Shown here: piece by piece, positions 25,030 to 34,664 of the stretch | How positions within the stretch are numbered: the first letter of the stretch is position 1 | Layout: every line of letters starts with the position of its first letter | NCBI RefSeq assembly: GCF_014651075.1 | Contig: NZ_BMWE01000006.1 | Coordinates: forward strand, 248,001-312,000 | Reading direction: 5' to 3' | Length of the DNA stretch: 64,000 nucleotides | From: Streptomyces djakartensis | GTDB lineage: Bacteria > Actinomycetota > Actinomycetes > Streptomycetales > Streptomycetaceae | Program-made: the position numbers and the translations under genes | Notes under the pieces: model-generated | The model's input: only the letters and a program-made list of their open reading frames with translations | Told to the model about the DNA's origin: nothing | Database searches by the model: none

Positions 25030-26565
25030 ATGCCGACCTGCCCGAACGGACACCAGTCGGGTTCCGACGACTGGTGCGAGGTCTGCGGTCACCGCATGGC
25101 GGGTGCCGTGCCTCCGCCTCCTCCGCCGCCCCCGCCCGGCGGCGGCTACGGCTTCCCGCCCCCCGGCGGCCCCAGCGGCCCTCCCGGCGGCCCTGGTGGC
25201 CCGGGCGGCCCTGGTGGTCAGCCCGGTGGACGACCTCCGCACCTCTCCTCCGTGCCGAACGCCGAGCCGGAGCTCTGCCCGCAGTGCCGTACGCCGCGTG
25301 AGGGCGGCGCCCCGTTCTGCGAGGAGTGCCGGTGGAACTTCCTGACCAACACGGCGACCTCGTACACGCCCGCCGCTCCGCCCCCGACGTCCCCCGGCCC
25401 GGGCGGACGCTTCCAGCCGCCGGGCCGGCCGGGTCCGTCCGGTCCGTCCGGACCTCCCTTCGGCGGCGGTGACTCGTACGAGTACCAGAGCTCCCGCCCG
25501 TCGCAGGTGAACCGCCCGGCCGAGCCGATCCCGCCGTTCGGCGACCCGCCGAGCAATCCCGGCCCGGGCGGACGCGGTGGCCCTCCCGGCCCCAGCGGTC
25601 CTCCCGGTGGCCCCGGTGGTCCGGGTGGCCCCGGCGGTCCTTCGGGACCTGGTGGCCCGGGTGGCCCCGGCGGTTTCGGCGGCCCTTCGGGACCTGGTGG
25701 TCCGGGTGGCCCGAGCGGTCCTCCCGGTGGCCCTGGTGGCCCGGGTGGCCCCGGTGGTTTCGGCGGTCCTCCCGGACCTGGTGGCCCGGGTGGCCCCGGT
25801 GGTTTCGGAGGCCCTTCCGGGCCGAGTGGCCCCGGAGGCCCCGGCGGTCCAGGTCGTCCTGGTCCTGGTGGTCCGGGTGGTCCGGGTGGTCCGCCCGGTG
25901 GACCCGGTGGCGCCCCGCAGGGCTACCAGCAGTCCGCCTCCGCTCCGCCGGCCCCGCCCGGATTCCCGCAGGAGACCCAGCGGCCGCCCCAGGGCGGACA
26001 GTCCTTCGGCGGCGGTGACGACGACTGGGTGATCCCGCCGCCGTCGCCCAGCGGCCAGGGCGGTCAGGGCGGCGGCTACGGCTACCCGCAGCCCGGCGCG
26101 ACCCAGGCACCCCCCGGACCCGGTGGCTTCCCGCAGCAGCCCCAGGCACCCCAGGGGCCGGCGACATGGACCGCGACCATCGGCCCGGACCGCGAGTACT
26201 TCATGGCGATGATGCAGCGCTCGGGCCCCGAGGCCGCGGGCCTCAACCTGCCCGCGTACTCGCCCGAGCAGCAGCGCAGGCTCACCGGCAACCAGCTCAC
26301 GATCGGCCGCCGCCGGCACTCCACCGGCGACACCCCCGACATCGACCTGTCGGTGCCGCCGGAGGACCCGGGCGTCTCCCACCAGCACGCCGTGCTGGTC
26401 CAGCAGCCCGACGGCAGCTGGGCGGTCGTCGACCAGAACTCGACGAACGGCACGACGGTCAACGGCTCGGACGAACCGATCCAGCCGTTCGTCCCCGTTC
26501 CGCTGCAGGACGGCGACCGGGTGCACGTCGGCGCCTGGACGACGATCACGATCCGTCGCGGCTGA
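25030..26565 (+). CDS. FHA-domain protein with zinc ribbons and Gly/Pro-rich repeat
   Basis: A 511-residue protein with GAAGGAGG before the ATG. It starts with a zinc ribbon CPNGHQSGSDDWCEVCG, a Pro/Gly stretch, and a second ribbon CPQCRTPREGGAPFCEEC. Then comes a long GPGGPGG/GGFGGP repeat (about residues 177-296) and a C-terminal FHA domain: LTIGRRRHS, DIDLSVPPEDPGVSHQHA, WAVVDQNSTNGTTVNG. The Arg, the SHxH core and the STNGT motif are the phosphothreonine-reading residues. Known PknG targets (GarA/OdhI) are FHA proteins, so this could be substrate or reader for the kinase. Direct evidence is lacking. Confidence 0.92.
   Translation: MPTCPNGHQSGSDDWCEVCGHRMAGAVPPPPPPPPPGGGYGFPPPGGPSGPPGGPGGPGGPGGQPGGRPPHLSSVPNAEPELCPQCRTPREGGAPFCEECRWNFLTNTATSYTPAAPPPTSPGPGGRFQPPGRPGPSGPSGPPFGGGDSYEYQSSRPSQVNRPAEPIPPFGDPPSNPGPGGRGGPPGPSGPPGGPGGPGGPGGPSGPGGPGGPGGFGGPSGPGGPGGPSGPPGGPGGPGGPGGFGGPPGPGGPGGPGGFGGPSGPSGPGGPGGPGRPGPGGPGGPGGPPGGPGGAPQGYQQSASAPPAPPGFPQETQRPPQGGQSFGGGDDDWVIPPPSPSGQGGQGGGYGYPQPGATQAPPGPGGFPQQPQAPQGPATWTATIGPDREYFMAMMQRSGPEAAGLNLPAYSPEQQRRLTGNQLTIGRRRHSTGDTPDIDLSVPPEDPGVSHQHAVLVQQPDGSWAVVDQNSTNGTTVNGSDEPIQPFVPVPLQDGDRVHVGAWTTITIRRG
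25557..25914 (+). repeat. Collagen-like Gly/Pro repeat in the FHA gene
   Basis: Imperfect tandem units of GGTGGCCCGGGTGGCCCCGG with interspersed GGTTTCGG and CCTTCGGGACCT encode GGPGGPGGFGGPSGP-type repeats. The array is an in-frame, slippage-prone repeat linking the ribbons to the FHA domain. Confidence 0.9.
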
Positions 26566-26577
26566 GGGGCTTGGGCA

Positions 26578-27561
26578 TCAGGACGGGAGGGGCCAGGCGT
26601 ACGGCCCCTCCGGGTCGTCCAGCCAGGCCCACTCCCGGTCACCGCTCACCGTGATGCCGTAGCGCTCACGCTGCGGCCTGCCCTCCTGCTCCCACAGGGC
26701 GTGCGCCTCCTGCGGGTCGAGACTGCCGCGGGTCAGGGCCAGCAGGAAGCGGAACAGGTCGTCCTCCCTGGCCCGGCACGGCACACCGCCCAGCTGGAGC
26801 GGCTCGCCCCCGGGCCGGCTCACGCCGCGCAGCGGTACGAAATAGGCGGGCGTGTGCAGGAAGCGCCCTTCGGCGTGGCCGGCGTCGCGCACCGTGAGCA
26901 CCACCAGGCCGGTGGCGAGCGGCAGGAGGATCCGGCCCCCGGGGCGGCTCTGGGCGAGCCACGGCCGTGGCACGGTGCTCAGCGCGCACGTGGCGATGAT
27001 CCGGTCGAACGGCGCGCGCTCGGGCACGCCCCGGGCGCCGTCGCCCGTGACCACGACCGGGCGGTACCCGGCGGCGGCCAGGTGCCGGCGGGCCGACTCG
27101 GTGATCTCCGGGTCGAGATCGACGGTGGTGACCTTGTCGTCGCCCAGCCGGTGCGCCAGCAGCGCGGCGTTGTAGCCCGTGCCCGCGCCGATCTCCAGGA
27201 CGGTGTTCCCGTCCTCCACACGCAGCGCGGCCAGCATGTCCGCCATCAGGGAGGGCTGGCTGCTGGACGACAGCAGTTCGCCGTCGCGCAGCCGGGTCGC
27301 CAGCGGGGTGTCCTCGTAGGCGCCCCGTATCCACCGCTCACGCGCCCGCGGGTCGGGGCTCTCACCCCACCGGCGTTCGTAGCCGCCCGCGACGCCGACG
27401 TAGTAGTACGGCACGAAGAGGTGGCGCGGGACCGCCGCGAACGCCTCCCGCCACACCGGGTCGGTGGCCCAGGCCCCGCTCGCGTCGATCCGGCGCACCA
27501 GTCCCGCCCGCGCTGAGGCGGCGAGATCGTCCGATTCCCTGTCGGGAGCATGCCCGCCCAT
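26578..27561 (-). CDS. Protein-L-isoaspartate methyltransferase-like SAM enzyme
   Basis: A 327-residue SAM-dependent methyltransferase of PCMT type. SSSSQPSLMADMLAALRV is the PCMT entry motif, VLEIGAGTGYNAALLAHRL is SAM motif I, VTTVDLDPEI motif post-I, and GDGARGVPERAPFDRIIATC motif II. The C-terminal part (about 220-327) goes beyond a housekeeping PCMT (about 210-230 residues) and may recognise a peptide substrate. It is convergent with the FHA gene, 12 bases apart, and divergent from the globin gene. Streptomyces have many such paralogues; neither a repair nor a peptide-modifying role can be chosen from sequence. Confidence 0.85.
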   Translation of the reverse strand: MGGHAPDRESDDLAASARAGLVRRIDASGAWATDPVWREAFAAVPRHLFVPYYYVGVAGGYERRWGESPDPRARERWIRGAYEDTPLATRLRDGELLSSSSQPSLMADMLAALRVEDGNTVLEIGAGTGYNAALLAHRLGDDKVTTVDLDPEITESARRHLAAAGYRPVVVTGDGARGVPERAPFDRIIATCALSTVPRPWLAQSRPGGRILLPLATGLVVLTVRDAGHAEGRFLHTPAYFVPLRGVSRPGGEPLQLGGVPCRAREDDLFRFLLALTRGSLDPQEAHALWEQEGRPQRERYGITVSGDREWAWLDDPEGPYAWPLPS

Positions 27562-27628
27562 AACCCCACAGTAAGGGCAGCCGGTGCCGGTCCTAGGCCT
27601 TGAGTCCTATGTCCACGCGTCTGAGACC

Positions 27629-28042
27629 ATGGAGGGCGTGAATGAGATTCGGCGTGGCACGCTTCAGGAGCAGACCTTCTACGAGCAGGTCGGCGGGGAG
27701 GAGACCTTCCGTCGGCTCGTCCACCGTTTCTACGAGGGAGTCGCCGAGGACCCGCTGCTGCGGCCCATGTACCCGGAGGAGGACCTGGGGCCGGCCGAGG
27801 AGCGCCTCACGCTGTTCCTCATCCAGTACTGGGGCGGGCCCACGACGTACAGCGACAACCGCGGCCACCCGCGCCTGCGGATGCGGCACGCGCCCTTCAC
27901 GGTCGACCGGGCGGCGCACGACGCCTGGCTGAAGCACATGCGGGTCGCCGTCGAGGAGCTCGGACTGTCCGAGGAGCACGAGCGCACGCTGTGGAACTAC
28001 CTGACGTACGCGGCGGCCTCGATGGTGAACACCCCGGGCTGA
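27629..28042 (+). CDS. glbO: Group II truncated haemoglobin (GlbO type)
   Basis: About 137 residues with the truncated globin pattern: TFYEQVGGEETFRRLVHRFY, DPLLRPMYPEEDLGPAEERL, FLIQYWGGPTTYSDNRGHPRL, RMRHAPFTVDRAAHDAWL and a final helix. The proximal histidine is in RMRHAPF; Tyr and Trp residues in FYEQ/QYWGG and in the last helices fit group II globins, which handle oxygen, NO or peroxide. The start is uncertain: ATG 27629 or GTG 27638; the upstream GTG at 27584 is less likely. It is divergent from the methyltransferase. Confidence 0.92.
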   Translation: MEGVNEIRRGTLQEQTFYEQVGGEETFRRLVHRFYEGVAEDPLLRPMYPEEDLGPAEERLTLFLIQYWGGPTTYSDNRGHPRLRMRHAPFTVDRAAHDAWLKHMRVAVEELGLSEEHERTLWNYLTYAAASMVNTPG

Positions 28043-28063
28043 CGCCGTCTTGCGGGACGGACG

Positions 28064-28732
28064 TCAGCGGACGCTGACGTCCAGCGCCCCGAGCCCCGCC
28101 CGCCGCACGGCGACGGACCCGTACGGAGTGCGCAGCCTGAGCCACGCGCCCGACGAGAACAGCGCCAACGGCACGTCGGGCCGCAGGAAGCCCAGGGACT
28201 GTGCCGCGTGCACGGCGCGTACCGGGAGCCGGGTGTCGCCGACCGTCCGAGACCAGATGTCCCCGCCGATCCGGTCAAGCTCCGCCCTGGTACGCCGCTC
28301 GTCGGGCAAGTCCCGCGTACGCGAACGGAACTCGGCGACCGCGGCGGCCACGAGCGATCGGAGGGCATCGGGCGCGGGCAGCCCCGGCTCGGGCCGCCAG
28401 CCACTGCGCGGCGGCAGCACACCCGCCCACGGCGGCCCGGTCACGGCGTCCGGAACGACGACCGTGCCGGCCTTCTCGTCCACCGACTCCAGGAACTCCC
28501 CGGCGGACACGGTCACGTCCAGCGTGACGTCGAGGCCCTTCTCGTACGGCTTGCCCAGCCGCACCGCGCGCACCGCCAGCACCTCGAAGGACGGCGGCCG
28601 CCCGAAGACGGCCAGCGCGGTGCCGGCGGCCTGGAGGCGCACCGCGGCCCCGCGGTCGTAGTGGAGCAGCCGGGAGAGGAAGGCCGCGAGATCCGCGGCC
28701 TCCCCCTCGTCGGCGAGGTGGAGCACCGTCAT
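28064..28732 (-). CDS. Conserved actinobacterial protein of unknown function
   Basis: A 222-residue protein beginning MTVLHLADEGEAADLAAFLS. I do not recognise a domain. Visible features are AAVRLQAAGTALAVFGRPP and EVLAVRAVRL near the N-terminus, a Pro-rich middle and IWSRTVGDTRLPVRAVHAAQ. No signal peptide, membrane helix or Cys motif. The ATG overlaps the stop of the thioesterase gene (ATGA), so it is the last gene of an ettA-thioesterase operon. It is convergent with the globin gene, about 20 bases apart. An upstream extension of the frame to 28927 only shadows the thioesterase. Confidence 0.8.
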   Translation of the reverse strand: MTVLHLADEGEAADLAAFLSRLLHYDRGAAVRLQAAGTALAVFGRPPSFEVLAVRAVRLGKPYEKGLDVTLDVTVSAGEFLESVDEKAGTVVVPDAVTGPPWAGVLPPRSGWRPEPGLPAPDALRSLVAAAVAEFRSRTRDLPDERRTRAELDRIGGDIWSRTVGDTRLPVRAVHAAQSLGFLRPDVPLALFSSGAWLRLRTPYGSVAVRRAGLGALDVSVR

Positions 28733-29142
28733 GCGGCGACGGCCTCCTCCTCGGCGTCGTCCATGTACTCGCGGAGGAACTCCCGCTCCTCCGCGGTGAT
28801 CCGGCGTGGCCGCTGTGCCTCGAAGTCGAACGGCACGATCACCGTCGAGGCCCGGACATAGACCAGGTCGTCGTCCTTCACCTCGTACGTGAGGGTGAAG
28901 GACGCGGCCCTGATCTCCGTGACCCACAACTCGATGTCCACGGGGGTGTGCCGATGGACCAGCTGCCGCTTGTAGTCGATCTCATGGCGTGCCACCACGG
29001 ACCCCTGCTGGAAGTCCTTCTCCGGGCGGAACAGGAAGTCGATACGGGCTTCCTCCAGGTAGCGCAGGAACACCACGTTGTTGACGTGGCCGTACGCGTC
29101 CATGTCCGCCCAGCGCAGCGGGCAGCGGTAGATGTGCCGCAA
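28729..29142 (-). CDS. Acyl-CoA thioesterase (4HBT / YbgC family)
   Basis: A hot-dog fold thioesterase of 137 residues beginning RHIYRCPLRWADMDAYGHVNN, where the aspartate of DMDAYGHVNN is the catalytic residue. FLRYLEEARIDFLF and the later VTEIRAASFTLTYEV strands complete the fold. The start is TTG 29142, two bases after the ettA stop. CTG 29148, overlapping the stop, is less likely, and the longer frame to 29313 overlaps ettA. Related proteins hydrolyse short- to medium-chain acyl-CoA. It sits in the ettA operon with 4-base overlap to the next gene. Confidence 0.9.
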   Translation of the reverse strand: MRHIYRCPLRWADMDAYGHVNNVVFLRYLEEARIDFLFRPEKDFQQGSVVARHEIDYKRQLVHRHTPVDIELWVTEIRAASFTLTYEVKDDDLVYVRASTVIVPFDFEAQRPRRITAEEREFLREYMDDAEEEAVAA

Positions 29143-29144
29143 GA

Positions 29145-30809
<1,665 letters not shown>

Positions 30810-31152
30810 GAGAAACCGTCCGGCAGCTTGAATCTGGCAGTGGGCAGATACACCCCATCTTGCCGTACCGCCAGCCCTGGGCGGAAACGAGTATGGCCGG
30901 GGGCGGCTGACCTGGGGTTCTCGCGGTGGGCGGCTGAGACGCGCCTGTCGCTGCCGGTGGCAGATGTCCGGCGAGGTCATCCTTCACGCGCCCCTGAGCG
31001 AGGGGGCGTGACCGTCGCCGCCGCTGCGCCTCGCCTGCATCCTCGCGCTCTCGTGCGGCTGCTGCTCGGCGGGCATGCTGCGGTTCGGAGCCTGGGGGGA
31101 GTTGGCGACCTGCTCAGGTGCGTGCCTTGTCGCCGGCCCGAGGAGGACCATC
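30810..31152. promoter_or_regulatory. Divergent control region of ettA and crystallin-like gene
   Basis: The 343-base gap should hold promoters for the minus-strand ettA and the plus-strand secreted protein. No gene is seen; only the strong AGGAGG ribosome binding site at 31141-31146 is obvious. Confidence 0.45.
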
Positions 31153-31638
31153 GTGCGTCGTCTGCTCTCCGCCCTCGCCGCGTTCGCGTTGGCTTGGGTG
31201 GCGATAGTCACCAGCCCTGGTACGGCGGCTGCCGCTGGGACGCCCCGCGCCCAGTTCTGGGACGCCACGGGGTATCAGAGCTGGAAGCTGGACAAGGATG
31301 TGTGGAGCCAGGGATACGCGTTGATCCCGGACCTGTCCAAGGAGGGGCTGAGCTGCTGGTTCTGTAGCGGGAACTGGGACAACCGGATTTCTTCGCTGAG
31401 CACCACCGGCGGAGGGCAATCCCCGGTCGACCTCTTTGTGTACACCGAGAAGGGCTACGGCGGAACCTGCGTGCACATCCCCGCGAACACGCAGGTCAGT
31501 GACGTGCGCGACATGATCGTGAGCGGGATCGGTTACCCGATCAGCTTGAACAACGAAATCTCGTCCTTCATGGTCTACGACATCAACCGCCCCGTGCCGG
31601 ATCACCCGGAGTGTCACCTCCTCCTGTCGCACCTGTGA
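31153..31638 (+). CDS. Secreted beta/gamma-crystallin-like protein (inhibitor I36-like)
   Basis: The GTG at 31153 has AGGAGG six bases upstream, giving 161 residues. A signal peptide, VRRLLSALAAFALAWVAIV..., ends around AAAAG. The mature part has Greek-key crystallin signatures: QFWDATGYQSWKLDKD, FVYTEKGYGGTCVHIPANTQ and NNEISSFMVYD. The family includes the Streptomyces metalloproteinase inhibitor SMPI and peptidase inhibitor family I36. Four Cys (two in CWFC, one in TCVH, one in ECH) could form disulfides. It precedes two secreted esterase-like enzymes on the other strand. The inhibitor role is inferred from the fold. Confidence 0.75.
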   Translation: MRRLLSALAAFALAWVAIVTSPGTAAAAGTPRAQFWDATGYQSWKLDKDVWSQGYALIPDLSKEGLSCWFCSGNWDNRISSLSTTGGGQSPVDLFVYTEKGYGGTCVHIPANTQVSDVRDMIVSGIGYPISLNNEISSFMVYDINRPVPDHPECHLLLSHL

Positions 31639-31706
31639 GGCGCCCCGGCCGGCCGTCCGTGGAGCGTGTTCCGGTACGGCCGTACGGGGCGCTCCCAGCC
31701 GGCCGG

Positions 31707-33041
31707 TCAGAGTGGGCAGGTGTCCATCCAGCGTGTGACCAGGGACGGGTCGTTCTTGTCGGCCTCACGTGCGGGGCCGCACAGGAACGGGGTGAAGCGG
31801 GTGTCGGCGCGCAGCCAGTGGCTGAGGAACGACACGATCCACTTGCCCTGCTTGGCCTTGTCGCCGGAGCCCGTCATCGGGCACAGGTGGTCGCCCGGAA
31901 CCTCGATGTAGAGCTTCTCGGACTGTGACATGGAGTTGTACCAGGGCAGCGCGTAGCTGTTGCCGTGGGCGACGGGGTCGCTCTGGCAGGTCAGGAAGAA
32001 GGTGGGGTCGGTGACCCCGGAGAAGTTCCCGTTCGGGTAGTACGGGGCGGTGGGCACGCCCGCCCGGAAGCGCGCGTCGTCCCGGAGGGCCGCCATGACG
32101 CCGCCCCCGCCCATCGAGTGCCCGACCGCGCCCAGCGTGCCGTTGACCTTCCCCGACAGCGGGTTGCCGGTGGCGGCGCCGAGGGCGAGCAACTGGGTGC
32201 CGGCGGCGGTGATCTGCCGCCCGCGGGAGGCGGGGTCGTCGGTGAGCGTGTTGGTTCCGACGTTGAGGACGACGAAGCCCCAGGAAGCGAGACGGGGCGC
32301 CAGCCACTGGAGGTTCTGCTGGGTGCCCTGGTACCCCGGCATCAGTACGACGCCCGGGTAGGAGCCGCCGGCTGTCGGGTAGGTGACCGTGCCGGAGCCG
32401 TATCCGCTCGGGTCGGGGACGGTGTAGGTGGCGGTGGTCAGCGGCCCGGCCGCGGCCTCGAGGGAAGCGGTCGAGGGGTCCGGGATGCCCTCACCGGGTG
32501 TGGTGCCGCGGGTGCCGTACACCTGGAACTCCCACAGGGAGTAGCCGTAGGCGGTGCCACGCTGGGTGCCGTGGACGCGTACGTACCGGCCGCTGCCGGT
32601 GACGTCGAGGGTCTGCACGCCGCCGGTGCCGGCCGTGGCCGAGTGGATGGTGGTCCAGGCCGTGCCGTCGTCGGAGGTCTGGATCTGGAACCTGCGGGCG
32701 TACGCGGTCTCCCAGCGCAGCACGACCCTGCTGATGGTGGCGGTGGTGCCCAGGTCGACCGTCAGCCACTGGGGATCGCTGAACGCGCTCGACCAGCGGG
32801 TTCCGGTGTTGCCGTCGACCGCCGCCGATGCGGGGGTGGACGCGTTCTCGGTGGACGAGGCGGTCACCGGACGGCCTTGGGACAGCAGGTCGGCGGCGGC
32901 CGCCGGTGGGGCGGCGACGGTCAGCAGCGTCAGTGCCAGGCCGATGGTGGTGGCCAGTGAGATCAGCGCTGTCACGGCACGGGGGCGGGGCCGGGTCCGT
33001 GGCGGCGCGGTCGTGCGGGTGGGGCGACGGGATGGACGCAT
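31707..33041 (-). CDS. Secreted discoidin plus cutinase/PETase-like polyester hydrolase
   Basis: A 444-residue protein with a signal peptide (SLATTIGLALTLLTVAA...AAA). An F5/8-type discoidin (CBM32-like) domain follows at about 50-180 (TASSTENASTPASAAVDGNT, RWSSAFSDPQWLTVDLG, YGYSLWEFQVYG). The catalytic domain (about 200-444) follows bacterial cutinases: oxyanion MPGYQGT, nucleophile GAVGHSMGGGG (Ser near 308), Asp near 354 in SDPVAH, His near 383 in GDHLCPM, and the terminal disulfide FLCGPA/DTCPL. Bacterial PETases belong to this family. The position of the substrate-stacking Trp (TPWHLN) reads APYYPNG, so Trp is Tyr. The discoidin module probably targets it to a surface polymer. Confidence 0.85.
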   Translation of the reverse strand: MRPSRRPTRTTAPPRTRPRPRAVTALISLATTIGLALTLLTVAAPPAAAADLLSQGRPVTASSTENASTPASAAVDGNTGTRWSSAFSDPQWLTVDLGTTATISRVVLRWETAYARRFQIQTSDDGTAWTTIHSATAGTGGVQTLDVTGSGRYVRVHGTQRGTAYGYSLWEFQVYGTRGTTPGEGIPDPSTASLEAAAGPLTTATYTVPDPSGYGSGTVTYPTAGGSYPGVVLMPGYQGTQQNLQWLAPRLASWGFVVLNVGTNTLTDDPASRGRQITAAGTQLLALGAATGNPLSGKVNGTLGAVGHSMGGGGVMAALRDDARFRAGVPTAPYYPNGNFSGVTDPTFFLTCQSDPVAHGNSYALPWYNSMSQSEKLYIEVPGDHLCPMTGSGDKAKQGKWIVSFLSHWLRADTRFTPFLCGPAREADKNDPSLVTRWMDTCPL

Positions 33042-33115
33042 TGCTTTACCTCCGGATGGCGGTGGGGAGCGCGGTGACCGGACAGCGAGTTACGCCCGTG
33101 CGTGAGGAATGCGGA

Positions 33116-34498
33116 CTAGAGGGACTGTGCGAAGAGCCAGTCGATGACCACGTCGTTCTCGTAGGTCTGGGCCCATGAGAGGTGTGGGTTCAGCGGTGTC
33201 GTCCCGGCCGTGTAACTCGTGAACAGGGTGTGGCTGCGCGTGGCCCGGGCCTGCCGCAGGAGCGCCCGGGACCGTGCCTCGAACTCTGCCTTCGGCAGGT
33301 CATTGGCCCATTCGCCCCGGGTGACCCGTGCGCCGGCGGTCTCCAGCGCGTTCATCAGAGTCCAGGTGCCGGGCTTGCCGAACCGGCCCTCCCGGTAGGG
33401 GACGACCGGGTCGTCGACGGAGTGGTCGGCCCAGATCGGGATGTGCGTGAGCTTGTCCATGGTGGCCGGGTCGCCCCAGCCGGCCGTGGGCAGGGCGGCC
33501 GCGAACTGGGCGGGCCGTTTCGCCAGCAGGCTGTAGATGCCGCGTGCCCCCGAGGACAGGCCGACCAGATAGAGCCGGGACGTGTCCACGTTCCGGCTGT
33601 GCTCGCGTACGAAGGTGTCGATGAGTTCGGTCAGCGCGCCCTGGACCTTGGCGTCGGTCCAGTCCGTGCCGTCGGGTCCGTCCATGGGGCGGGGCAGGGG
33701 GATCTGCGGGGCGAGGACGAACGCGGGGTCGCGGCGCCGGCGTTCCGGCTTGGCGAACGTGACGGCTATCCGGTTGGAGGTGAGCTGGGTCATGTTGTTG
33801 TCCGCGACCTCGCCACCGCCGTGCAGGGTGACGACGAGCGGGTACCGGGTGCGCGTATGCGGAGCGCGGACGAAGCCCGCCGGCCGGTACAGCCGGAAGT
33901 TCAGTTCGAAACCCGTGGAGTCGGTGAAGGAACCGGCGGTGAAGTCGTCGGCCACGGGAGTGATGACACCGTCGTTGCGGACCGCGAACGGGCCGGCCCT
34001 GAGCACCGGTTCACCGTCCGGGGTGTGCACGTCCGCCACCTGGGTGACGGAGTAGGCGCGGTCGAGCGGAAGGGGGTCGGTGCCGGCCGCCCGCGCGTTG
34101 GAGTCGTTCGGGTCGAGTTCGATGATCAGCCGGTTGCCCGGCCGTCCGGGGTGGGATCGGCCGTCCACTTCGGCGGCGGTGCCGGAGTACACCCGGGTCA
34201 CCGTGCGAGCCGCTGTCCGCCCGCCCACAGTGGCCTTCACCGCGAAGGCCGAGGGCGGGACCGCACCGCCGCGTAAGTCGATGCGGCGCGCGTACTGGAG
34301 GGCCACGGCTGTCACCAGCCAGTTGTTCCTCGGTGTCACCCGCGTGATGAGATCCGCTCGCAGAACCGGGTTGGGTCCGGCGGTTGTTCGTCGTTCTTCG
34401 GGTGCGCCGGCGGCGGTGGCGGGTGCTGTGTGCAGGGCCGGCGCCGCGACCGCGCCGGCGGTCACGGCGAGGGCCGTACGTCTGCTGATGCCTTGCAT
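33116..34498 (-). CDS. Tat-exported esterase (PHB depolymerase / feruloyl esterase-like)
   Basis: A 460-residue protein starting MQGISRRTALAVTAGAVAAP, a twin-arginine signal peptide. Residues about 40-190 form a beta-rich Ig-like domain. The alpha/beta-hydrolase part from about 200 has YPLVVTLHGGGE, FVLAPQIP, a nucleophile elbow YLVGLSSGARGI (Ser near 314) and DHSVDDPVVPYR with the acidic residue. The arrangement matches Ig-like plus esterase proteins related to PHB depolymerase and feruloyl esterases. It follows on the same strand upstream of the cutinase-like gene (74 bases apart), so both may act outside the cell on plant or polyester material. Confidence 0.82.
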   Translation of the reverse strand: MQGISRRTALAVTAGAVAAPALHTAPATAAGAPEERRTTAGPNPVLRADLITRVTPRNNWLVTAVALQYARRIDLRGGAVPPSAFAVKATVGGRTAARTVTRVYSGTAAEVDGRSHPGRPGNRLIIELDPNDSNARAAGTDPLPLDRAYSVTQVADVHTPDGEPVLRAGPFAVRNDGVITPVADDFTAGSFTDSTGFELNFRLYRPAGFVRAPHTRTRYPLVVTLHGGGEVADNNMTQLTSNRIAVTFAKPERRRRDPAFVLAPQIPLPRPMDGPDGTDWTDAKVQGALTELIDTFVREHSRNVDTSRLYLVGLSSGARGIYSLLAKRPAQFAAALPTAGWGDPATMDKLTHIPIWADHSVDDPVVPYREGRFGKPGTWTLMNALETAGARVTRGEWANDLPKAEFEARSRALLRQARATRSHTLFTSYTAGTTPLNPHLSWAQTYENDVVIDWLFAQSL

Positions 34499-34664
34499 GG
34501 GTCCTCGTCTCGGTCGGCGGGCACGGGGAGATGGCGCCGGTCAGCAGGGCCCGCGAAGCGGGCAGGCCGAGGTGTTACGCGAGAGTTTCGGAGCATCAGC
34601 CGATCGGTGTCCAGCATCGAACCGAGATCTGTCCATGCGATGAGCGCATCAATGCGGGCAGCCA

